Positions 1 through 9,455 of a DNA stretch of 64,000 bases are shown piece by piece; within the stretch, counting starts at the first letter, position 1, and each line of letters opens with the position of its first letter. The stretch is from Ptiloglossa arizonensis (lineage: Eukaryota; Arthropoda; Insecta; Hymenoptera; Colletidae), in NCBI RefSeq assembly GCF_051014685.1, contig NW_027478419.1, positions 1,302,001-1,366,000 of the forward strand. The letters run 5' to 3'. Both the position numbers and the translations under genes were made by a program. Under the pieces are notes generated by a model. The model saw only the letters and a program-made list of their open reading frames with translations. It searched no databases and had not been told where the DNA came from.

Positions 1-38
1 ATCCGCAAAATTTCAGTTGCATCTGAAAGTAGAAACGC

Positions 39-54
39 GCCCGATTACAACGGT
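39..54 (-). other. Weak CENP-B-box-like match
   Basis: On the minus strand the bases read ACCGTTGTAATCGGGC. Against the mammalian CENP-B box core (TTCG, then A, then CGGG at fixed spacing) 7 of 9 core positions match; the first two fail. A hand estimate gives roughly a 0.5 chance of such a match somewhere on either strand of a random 175-bp unit, so this is not significant alone. It falls in a conserved part of the unit, though the CGCCTG class loses one CGGG base. Confidence 0.12.
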
Positions 55-90
55 ATGCGTACTTCTCCGCTAGGGCGTTCCAGTTATTCG

Positions 91-118
91 TTTCGAGCAT
101 CAGAACTGCGAAAATTTT
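91..118. other. TTTCG...CGAAA inverted repeat and AAAATTTT tract
   Basis: TTTCG at 91-95 is mirrored by CGAAA at 109-113, separated by 13 bases. The second arm runs into the self-complementary AAAATTTT at 111-118. A shorter A-tract, AAAATTT, lies at 7-13. The two tracts are about 104 and 71 bases apart around the repeating unit. A-tracts are known to bend DNA; a role in nucleosome placement is inference. The CAGAACTGCGAAAATTTTGA stretch is among the least variable parts of the unit by eye. Confidence 0.6.
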
Positions 119-129
119 GAGTTTCTCAA
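117..129. other. 13-bp hairpin TTGAG-TTT-CTCAA
   Basis: Five-base arms around a three-base loop, present at unit position 117-129 in most monomers. It directly follows the AAAATTTT tract. A subclass common at 8.7-28 kb has ATCAA in the right arm, which breaks one pair. Representative copy only. No function can be assigned. Confidence 0.75.
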
Positions 130-514
130 GCGTTTCTTACCTCCAAACTGCCATATCTCGCGAACGGATTGACCGATCCGCAAAATTTCTGTTGCATCTG
201 AAAGTAGAAACGCACCCGATTACAACGGTGTGCGTACTTTTCCCCTAGGCCGTTCTAGTTACTCGTTTCGAGCACCAGAACTGCGAAGATTTTGAGTTTC
301 TCAAGCGATTCTTACCTCCAAACTGCCATATCTCGCGAACGGATTGACCAGTCCGCAAAATTTCTGTTGCATCTGAAAGTAGAAACTCGCCCGATTACAA
401 CGGTATGCGTACTTTTCCCCTAGGCCGTTCTAGTTACTCGTTTCGAGCATCAGAACTGCGAAAATTTTGAGTTTCTCAAGCGTTTCTTACATCCAAACGG
501 CCATATCTCGCGAA

Positions 515-530
515 CGGATTGACCAATCCG
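515..530. other. 16-bp inverted repeat in the monomer (standard form)
   Basis: The bases read CGGATTG-AC-CAATCCG, two perfect 7-bp arms around a 2-bp centre. It is a representative copy; most monomers carry this dyad at the same phase, straddling the arbitrary unit boundary used here. Single changes in some classes break one pair, for example CGGATCG in the GATCGACC class and CCGATCCG or CAGTCCG in left-domain classes. Such a dyad could bind a dimeric protein or extrude as a small hairpin; no protein is implied by the sequence alone. Confidence 0.85.
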
Positions 531-2215
531 CAAAATTTCTGTTGCATCTGAAAGTAGAAACTCGCCCGATTACAACGGTAGGTGTAGTTTTCCCCTAGGT
601 CGTTCTAGTTATTCGTTTCGAGAATCAGAACTGCGAAAATTTTGAGTTTCTCAAGCGTTTCTTACCTCCAAACTGCCATATCTCGCGAACGGATTGACAA
701 ATCTGCGAAATTTCTATTGCATCTGAAAGTAGAAACTCGCCCGATTACAACGGTATGCGTACTTTTCCCCTAGGCCGCACTAGTTACTCGTTTCGAGCAC
801 CAGAACTGCGAAAATTTTGAGGTTCTCAAGCGTTTCTTATCTCCAAACGGCCATATCTCGCTAACGGATTGATCAATCCGCAAAATTTCTGTTGCGTCTG
901 AAAGTAGAAATTCGCCCGATTACAACGGTAGGTGTAGTTTTCCCCTAGGCCGTTCTAGTTATTCGTTTCGATCATCAGAACTGCGAAAATTTTGAGTTTC
1001 TCAAGCGATTCTTACCTCCAAACTGCCATATCTCGCGAACGGATTGACCAGTCCGCAAAATTTCTGTTGCATCTGAAAGTAGAAACTCGCCCGATTACAA
1101 CGGTGTGCGTACTTTTCCCCTAGGCCGTTCTAGTTACTCGTTTAGAGCATCAGAACTGCGAAAATTTTGAGTTTCTCAAGCGTTTCTTACCTCCAAACTG
1201 CCATATCTCGCGAACGGATTGACAAATCTGCGAAATTTCTGTTGCATCTGAAAGTAGAAACGCGCCCGATTACAACGGTGTGCGTACTTTTCCCCTAGGT
1301 CGTTCTAGTTATACGTTTCGAGCATCAGAACTGCGAAAATTTTGAGTTTCTCAAGTGTTTCTTATCTCCAAACTGCCATATCTCGCGAACCGATTGACCA
1401 ATCCGCAAAATTTCTGTTGCGTCTGAAAGTAGAAACTCGCCCGATTACAACGGTAGGTGTAGTTTTCCCCTAGGCCGTTCTAGTTATTCGTTTCGATCAT
1501 CAGAACTGCGAAAATTTTGAGTTTCTCAAGCGATTCTTACCTCCAAACTGCCATATCTCGCGAACGGATTGACCAGTCCGCAAAATTTCTGTTGCATCTG
1601 AAAGTAGAAACTCGCCCGATTACAACGGTATGCGTACTTTTCCCCTAGGCCGTTCTAGTTACTCGTTTAGAGCATCAGAACTGCGAAAATTTTGAGCTTC
1701 TCAAGCGTTTCTTACATCCAAACGGCCATATCTCGCGAACGGATTGACCAATCCGCAAAATTTCTGTTGCATCTGAAAGTAGAAACTCGCCCGATTACAA
1801 CGGCAGGTGTAGTTTTCCCCTAGGTCGTTCTAGTTATTCGTTTCGAGCATCAGAACTGCGAAAATTTTGAGTTTCTCAAGCGTTTCTTATCTCCAAACTG
1901 ACACATCCCGCGAACGGATTGACCAATCCGCAAAATTTCTGTTGCATCTGAAAGTAGAAACTCGCCCGATTACAACGGTATGCGTACTTTTCCCCTAGGC
2001 CGTTCTAGTTACTCGTTTAGAGCATCAGAACTGCGAAAATTTTGAGTTTCTAAAGCGTTTCTTATCTCCAAACTGCCATATCTCGCGAACGGATTGATCA
2101 ATCCGCAAAATTTCTGTTGCATCTGAAAGTAGAAACTCGACCGATTACAACGGTATGCGCACTTTTCCCCTTGGCCGTTCTAGTTACTCGTTTCGAGCAT
2201 CAGAACTGCGAAAAT

Positions 2216-4570
2216 TTTGAGTTTCTCAAGCGTTTCTTATCTCGGAACTGCCATATCTCGCGAACGGATTGATCAATCCGCAAAATTTCTGTTGCATCTG
2301 AAAGTAGAAACTCGCCCGATTACAACGGTATGGGTACTTCTCCCCAAGGCCGTTCTAGTCATTCGTTTCGAGCATCAGAACTGCGAAAATTTTGAGTTTC
2401 TCAAGCGTTACTTACCTCCAAACTTCCATATCTAGCGAACGGATTGATCAATCCGCAAAATTTCTGTTGCATCTGAAAGTAGAAACTCGCCCGATTACAA
2501 CGGTATGTGTAGTTTTCGCCTAGGCCGTTCTAGTTACTCGTTTCGAGCATCAGAACTGCGAAAATTTTGAGTTTCTCAAGCGTTTCTTACCTCCAAACTG
2601 CCATATCTAGCGAACGGATTGACCAATCCGCAAAATTTCTGTTGCATCTGAAAGTAGAAACTCGCCCGATTACATCGGTATGCGTACTTTTCCCCTAGGC
2701 CGTTCTAGTTATTCGTTTCGAGCATCAGAACTGCGAAAATTTTGAGTTTCTCTGGCGCTTCTTACCTCCAAACTGCCATATCTCGCGAACGGATTGACCA
2801 ATCCGCAAAGTTTCTGTTGCATCTGAAAGTAGAAACTCGCCCGATTACAACGGTAGGTGTAGTTTTCCCCTAGGTCGTTCTAGTTATTCGTTTCGAGCAT
2901 CAGAACTGCGAAAATTTTGTGTTTCTCAAGCGTTTCTTACTTACAAACTGCAATATCTCGCGAACGGATTGACCGATCCGCAAAATTTCTGTTGCATCTG
3001 AAAGTAGAATCTCGCCCGATTACAACGGTATGCGTACTTCTCCCATAGGCAGTTCTAGTCATTCGTTTCGAGCATCAGAACTGCGAAAATTTTGAGTTTC
3101 TCAAGCGTTTCTTACCTCCAAACTGCCATAACTAGCGAACGGATTGACCAATCCGCAAAATTTCTGTTGCATCTGAAAGTAGAAACTCGCCCGATTACAA
3201 CGGTATGTGTAGTTTTCGCCTAGGCCGTTCTAGTCATTCGTTTCGAGCATCAGAACTGCGAAAATTTTGAGTTTCTCAAGCGTTTCTTACCTCCAAACTG
3301 CCATAACTAGCGAACGGATTGACCAATCCGCAAAATTTCTGTTGCATCTGAAAGTAGAAACTCGCCCGATTACAACGGTATGTGTAGTTTTCGCCTAGGC
3401 CGTTCTAGTTACTCGTTTCGAGCATCAGAACTGCGAAAATTTTGAGTTTCTCAAGCGTTTCTTACCTCCAAACTGCCATATCTAGCGAACGGATTGACCA
3501 ATCCGCAAAATTTCTGTTGCATCTGAAAGTAGAAACTCGCCCGATTACAACGGTATGTGTAGTTTTCCCCTAGGCCGTTCTAGTTATTCGTTTCGATCAT
3601 CAGAACTGCGAAAATTTTGAGTTTCTCAAGCGATTCTTACTTCCAAACTGCCATATCTCGCGAACGGATTGACCAGTCCGCAAAATTTCTGTTGCATCTG
3701 AAAGTAGAAACTCGCCCGATTACAACGGTATGCGTACTTTTCCTCTAGGCCGTTCCAGTTACTCGTTTCGAGCATCAGAACTGCGAAGATTTTGAGTTTC
3801 TCAAGCGTTTCTTACATTCAAACGGCCATATCTCGCGAACGGATTGACCAATCCGCAAAATTTCTGTTGCATCTGAAAGTAGAAACTCGCCCGATTACAA
3901 CGGTAGGTGTAGTTTTCCCCTAGGTCGTTCTAGTTATTCGTTTCGAGCATCAGAACTGCGAAAATTTTGAGTTTCTCAAGCGTTTCTTATCTCCAAACTG
4001 CCACATCCCGCGAACGGATTGACGGATCCGCAAAATTTCTGTTGCATCTGAAAGTAGAAACACGCCCGATTACAACGGTATGTGTAGTTTTCCCCTAGGC
4101 CGATCCAGTTATTCGTTTCGAGCATCAGAACTGCGAAAATTTTGAGTTTCTCAAGCGTTTTTTACCTCCAAACTGCCACATCTCGCGAACGGATTGACCA
4201 ATCCGCAAAATTTCTGTTGCATCTGAAAGTAGAAACTCGCCCGATTACAACGGTATTCGAGCTTCTCCCCTAGGCCGTTCTAGTTATTCGTTTCGAGCAT
4301 CAGAACTGCGAAAATTTTGAGTTTCTCAAGCGTTTCTTACATCCAAACTGCCACATCTCGCGAACGGATTGACCAATCCGCAAAATTTCTGTTGCATCTG
4401 AAAGTAGAAGCACGCCCGATTACAACGGTATGTGTAGTTTTCCCCTACCCGGTTCCAGTTATTCGTTCCGAGCATCAGAACTGCGAAAATTTTGAGTTTC
4501 TCAAGCGTTTCTTACCTCCAAACTGCCATATCTCGCGAACGGATTGACCAATCCCCAAAATTTCTTTTGC
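2216..4570 (+). repeat. Left-domain mixed monomers with TAGCGAAC and TCTGGCGCTT classes
   Basis: This stretch includes monomers where TCGCGAAC has become TAGCGAAC (near 2,432, 2,607, 3,131, 3,306 and 3,481), which destroys the NruI site, together with a TTTTCGCCTAGG variant. The class marker TCTGGCGCTT at 2,751 begins a four-unit run that recurs 1,925 bp later. Bases about 1,441-1,950 recur at about 3,541-4,020 (offset 2,100). No gene is seen. Confidence 0.8.
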
Positions 4571-7224
4571 ATTTGAAAGTAGAAACTCGCCCGATTACAT
4601 CGGTATGCGTACTTTTCCCCTAGGCCGTTCTAGTTATTCGTTTCGAGCATCAGAACTGCGAAAATTTTGAGTTTCTCTGGCGCTTCTTACCTCCAAACTG
4701 CCATATCTCGCGAACGGATTGACCAATCCGCAAAGTTTCTGTTGCATCTGAAAGTAGAAACTCGCCCGATTACAACGGTAGGTGTAGTTTTCCCCTAGGT
4801 CGTTCTAGTTATTCGTTTCGAGCATCAGAACTGCGAAAATTTTGTGTTTCTCAAGCGTTTCTTACTTCCAAACTGCCATATCTCGCGAACGGATTGACCG
4901 ATCGGCAAAATTTCTGTTGCATCTGAAAGTAGAATCTCGCCCGATTACAACGGTATGCGTACTTCTCCCCTAGGCAGTTCTAGTCATTCGTTTCGAGCAT
5001 CAGAACTGCGAAAATTTTGAGTTTCTCAAGCGTTTCTTACCTCCAAACTGCCATATCTCGCGAACAGATTGATCAATTCGCAAAATTTTTGTTGCATCTG
5101 AAAGTAGAAACTCGCCCGATTACAACGGTATCCGTGCTTTTCCCCTAGGCCGTTCTAGTTACTCGTCTCGAGCATCATAACTGCGAAAATTTTGAGTTTC
5201 TCAAGCGTTTCTTACCTCCAAACTGCCATATCTCGCGAACGGATTGACAAATCCGCAAAATTTCAGTTGCATCTGAAAGTAGAAACGCGCCCGATTACAA
5301 CGGTATGCGTACTTCTCCGCTAGGGCGTTCCAGTTATTCGTTTCGAGCATCAGAACTGCGAAAATTTTGAGTTTCTCAAGCGTTCCTTACCTCCAAACTG
5401 CCATATCTCGCGAACGGATTGACCGATCCGCAACATTTCTGTTGCATCTGAAAGTAGAAACGCGCCCGATTACAACGGTGTGCGTACTTTTCCCCTAGGC
5501 CGTTCTAGTTACTCGTTTCGAGCACCAGAACTGCGAAAATTTTGAGTTTCTCAAGCGATTCTTACCTCCAAACTGCCATATCTCGCGAACGGATTGACCA
5601 GTCCGCAAAATTTCTGTTGCATCTGAAAGTAGAAACTCGCCCGATTACAACGGTATGCGTACTTTTCCCCTAGGCCGTTCTAGTTACTCGTTTCGAGCAT
5701 CAGAACTGCGAAAATTTTGAGTTTCTCAAGCGTTTCTTACATCCAAACGGCCATATCTCGCGAACGGATTGACCAATCCGCAAAATTTCTGTTGCATCTG
5801 AAAGTAGAAACTCGCCCGATTACAACGGTAGGTGTAGTTTTCCCCTAGGTCGTTCTAGTTATTCGTTTCGAGCATCAGAACTGCGAAAATTTTGAGTTTC
5901 TCAAGCAATTCTTACCTCCAAACTGCCATATCTCGCGAACGGATTGACAAATCTGCGAAATTTCTATTGCATCTGAAAGTAGAAACTCGCCCGATTACAA
6001 CGGTATGCGTACTTTTCCCCTAGGCCGCACTAGTTACTCGTTTCGAGCACCAGAACTGCGAAAATTTTGAGGTTCTCAAGCGTTTCTTATCTCCAAACGG
6101 CCATATCTCGCTAACGGATTGATCAATCCGCAAAATTTCTGTTGCATCTGAAAGTAGAAACGCGCCCGATTACAACGGTGTGCGTACTTTTCCCCTAGGT
6201 CGTTCTAGTTATTCGTTTCGAGCATCAGAACTGCGAAAATTTTGAGTTTCTCAAGTGTTTCTTATCTCCAAACTGCCATATCTCGCGAACCGATTGACCA
6301 ATCCGCAAAATTACTGTTGCGTCTGAAAGTAGAAACTCGCCCGATTACAACGGTAGGTGTAGTTTTCCCCTAGGCCGTTCTAGTTATTCGTTTCGATCAT
6401 CAGAACTGCGAAAATTTTGAGTTTCTCAAGCGATTCTTACCTCCAAACTGCCATATCTCGCGAACGGATTGACCAGTCCGCAAAATTTCTGTTGCATCTG
6501 AAAGTAGAAACTCGCCCGATTACAACGGTATGCGTACTTTTCCCCTAGGCCGTTCTAGTTACTCGTTTAGAGCATCAGAACTGCGAAAATTTTGAGCTTC
6601 TCAAGCGTTTCTTACATCCAAACGGCCATATCTCGCGAACGGATTGACCAATCCGCAAAATTTCTGTTGCATCTGAAAGTAGAAACTCGCCCGATTACAA
6701 CGGTAGGTGTAGTTTTCCCCTAGGTCGTTCTAGTTATTCGTTTCGAGCATCAGAACTGCGAAAATTTTGAGTTTCTCAAGCGTTTCTTATCTCCAAACTG
6801 ACACATCCCGCGAACGGATTGACCAATCCGCAAAATTTCTGTTGCATCTGAAAGTAGAAACTCGCCCGATTACAACGGTATGCGTACTTTTCCCCTAGGC
6901 CGTTCTAGTTACTCGTTTAGAGCATCAGAACTGCGAAAATTTTGAGCTTCTCAAGCGTTTCTTACATCCAAACGGCCATATCTCGCGAACGGATTGACCA
7001 ATCCGCAAAATTTCTGTTGCATCTGAAAGTAGAAACTCGCCCGATTACAACGGTATGCGTAGTTTTCCCCTATGCCGTTCTAGTTACTCGTTTCGAGCAT
7101 CAGAACTGCGAAAATTTTGAGTTTATCAAGCGTTTCTTATTTCCAAACTGCCATATCTCGCGAACGGATTGATCAATCCGCAAAATTTCTGTGGCATCTG
7201 AAAGTAGAAACTCGCCCGATTACA
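4571..7224 (+). repeat. Composite block copy (TCTGGCGCTT to CCGCTAGGG series)
   Basis: Markers in order are TCTGGCGCTT (4,676), GAATCTCGCC (about 4,933), TATCCGTGC with CATCATAACTG (5,130-5,178), CTTCTCCGCTAGGG (from about 5,308), then the series shared with 1-2,040. The copy lacks two monomers relative to the first. It ends with GAGCTTCTC monomers, and palindromic-dyad monomers follow from about 7,170. All satellite, no gene. Confidence 0.8.
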
Positions 7225-8996
7225 TCGGTATGCGTACTTTTCCCCTAGGCCGTTCTAGTTATTCGTTTCGAGCATCAGAACTGCGAAAATTTTGAGTTTC
7301 TCTGGCGCTTCTTACCTCCAAACTGCCATATCTCGCGAACGGATTGACCAATCCGCAAAGTTTCTGTTGCATCTGAAAGTAGAAACTCGCCCGATTACAA
7401 CGGTAGGTGTAGTTTTCCCCTAGGTCGTTCTAGTTATTCGTTTCGAGCATCAGAACTGCGAAAATTTTGTGTTTCTCAAGCGTTTCTTACTTCCAAACTG
7501 CCATATCTCGCGAACGGATTGACCGATCCGCAAAATTTCTGTTGCATCTGAAAGTAGAATCTCGCCCGATTACAACGGTATGCGTACTTCTCCCCTAGGC
7601 AGTTCTAGTCATTCGTTTCGAGCATCAGAACTGCGAAAATTTTGAGTTTCTCAAGCGTTTCTTATCTCCAAACTGCCATATCTCGCGAACCGATTGACCA
7701 ATCCGCAAAATTTCTGTTGCGTCTGAAAGTAGAAACTCGCCCGATTACAACGGTAGGTGTAGTTTTCCCCTAGGCCGTTCTAGTTATTCGTTTCGAGAAT
7801 CAGAACTGCGAAAATTTTGAGTTTCTCAAGCGTTTCTTACCTCCAATCTGCCATATCTCGCAAACAGATTGATCAATTCGCAAAATTTTTGTTGCATCTG
7901 AAAGTAGAAACTCGCCCGATTACAACGGTATCCGTGCTTTTCCCCTAGGCCGCTCTAGTTACTCGTCTCGAGCATCATAACTGCGAAAATTTTGAGTTTC
8001 TCAAGCGTTTCTTACCTCCAAACTGCCATATCTCGCGAACGGATTGACAAATCCGCAAAATTTCTGTTGCATCTGAAAGTAGAAACGCGCCCGATTACAA
8101 CGGTATGCGTACTTCTCCGCTAGGGCGTTCCAGTTATTCGTTTCGAGCATCAGAACAGCGAAAATTTTGAGTTTCTCAAGCGTTTCTTACCTCCAAACTG
8201 CCATATCTCGCGAACGGATTGACCGATCCGCAAAATTTCTGTTGCATCTGAAAGTAGAAACGCGCCCGATTACAACGGTGTGCGTACTTTTCCCCTAGGC
8301 CGTTCTAGTTACTCGTTTCGAGCACCAGAATTGCGAAAATTTTGAGTTTCTCAAGCGATTCTTACCTCCAAACTGCCATATCTCGCGAACGGATTGACCA
8401 GTCCGCAAAATTTCTGTTGCATCTGAAAGTAGAAACTCGCCCGATTACAACGGTATGCGTACTTTTCCACTAGGTCGTTCTAGTTACTCGTTTCGAGCAT
8501 CAGAACTGCGAGAATTTTGAGTTTCTCAAGCGTTTCTTACATCCAAACGGCCATATCTCGCGAACGGATTGACCAATCCGCAAAATTTCTGTTGCATCTG
8601 AAAGTAGAAACTCGCCCGATTACAACGGTAGGTGTAGTTTTCCCCTAGGTCGTTCTAGTTATTCGTTTCGAGCATCAGAACTGCGAAAATTTTGAGTTTA
8701 TCAAGCGTTTCTTATTTCCAAACTGCCATATCTCGCGAACGGATTGATCAATCCGCAAAATTTATGTGGCATCTGAAAGTAGAAACTCGCCCGATTACAA
8801 CGGTATGCGCACTTTTCTCCTTGGCTGTTCTAGTTATTCGTTTCGAGCATCAGAACTGCGAAAATTTTGAGTTTCTCAAGCGTTTCTTATTTCCAAACTG
8901 CCATATCTCGCGAACGGATCAACCAATCCGCAAAATTTCTGTTGCATGTGCAAGTAGAAACTCGCCCGATTACAACGGTATGCGTACTTTTCCCCT
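7225..8996 (+). repeat. Composite block, complete version; duplicated at +9,625 bp
   Basis: It holds the TCTGGCGCTT monomer (7,301), GAATCT, GCGTCTG/GAGAATCAG, TATCCGTGC, CTTCTCCGCTAGGG (from 8,051), TGTGCG, GACCAGTCC and TAGGTCG monomers in order. The same order and the same private variants, for example CAGAACAGCG and CAGAATTGCG, recur at 16,850-18,621, exactly 55 monomers downstream. This is about 1.8 kb of near-identity by eye. Confidence 0.85.
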
Positions 8997-9439
8997 ATGC
9001 CGTTCTAGTTACTCGTTTCGAGCATCAGAACTGCGAAAATTTTGAGTTTATCAAGCGTTTCTTATTTCCAAACTGCCATATCTCGCGAACGGATTGATCA
9101 ATCCGCAAAATTTCTGTGGCATCTGAAAGTAGAAACTCGCCCGATTACAACGGTATGCGCACTTTTCTCCTAGGCTGTTCTAGTTATTCGTTTCGAGCAT
9201 CAGAACTGCGAAAATTTTGAGTTTCTCAAGCGTTTCTTATTTCCAAACTGCCATAGCTCGCGAACGGATTGATCAATACGCAAAATTTCTGTTGCATCTG
9301 AAAGTAGAAACTCGCCCGATTACAACGGTATGCGCACTTTTCCCCTAGGCGGTTCTAGTTATTCGTTTCGAGCATCAGAACTGCGAAAATTTTGAGTTTC
9401 TCAAGCGTTTCTTACTTCCAAACTGCCATATCTCGCGAA

Positions 9440-9455
9440 CGGATTGATCAATCCG
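9440..9455. other. 16-bp perfect palindrome variant of the dyad
   Basis: Here the centre is AT instead of AC, giving CGGATTGATCAATCCG, identical to its own reverse complement and containing a BclI site (TGATCA). This form dominates the left-domain HORs (about 8,700 to 28,250), appears now and then before 8,700, and is a minority in the right domain, for example near 33,065 and 34,990. Confidence 0.9.

Larger units (their letters stand above)
1..175 (+). repeat. Reference monomer (unit 1) with internal landmarks
   Basis: Taking base 1 as unit position 1, a typical monomer reads: ATCCGCAAAATTT at 1-13, GAAAGTAGAAAC at 25-36, CCCGATTACAACGG at 40-53, a variable stretch at 54-85 usually containing CCTAGG, TTCGTTTCGAG near 88-97, CAGAACTGCGAAAATTTTGA at 101-120, GTTTCTCAAGCGTTTCTTA at 121-139, a variable CC(T/A)CCAAAC(T/G)GCC(A)(T/C)A zone at 140-155, TCGCGA at 158-163 and CGGATTGACC at 165-174. 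The hand consensus is about 44% G+C with 13 CpG. Most monomers carry TCGCGA (NruI) and CCTAGG (AvrII), so either enzyme should give a 175-bp ladder. Units 31 and 47 (from 5,251 and 8,051) are close copies of this one. Confidence 0.95.
1..2215 (+). repeat. Left-domain mixed monomers, first copy of the CCGCTAGGG block
   Basis: About 12.7 monomers of several classes: a CTTCTCCGCTAGGGCG unit, TGTGCGTAC units, GACCAGTCC units, GGTAGGTGTAG units, one CCGCACTAG unit and TTTAGAGCAT units. Bases 1 to about 2,040 match about 5,251-6,950 in order. The offset is 5,250 (30 units) at first and 4,900 (28 units) later, so this copy holds two extra monomers in about 870-1,220. No gene or other element is present. 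Confidence 0.85.

Noticed and set aside
88..99. RNA polymerase III B-box-like string TTCGTTTCGAGC
   Set aside because: It lacks the conserved first G and last C of the B box and has no paired A box or tRNA-like fold, so it does not support a tRNA or SINE origin.
244..249. CCTAGG as a functional site
   Set aside because: It is a 6-bp palindrome in many monomers but lies in the most variable part of the unit (also CTATG, CTTGG, CTGGG, CAAGG, CTACC). It is useful as a restriction landmark only.
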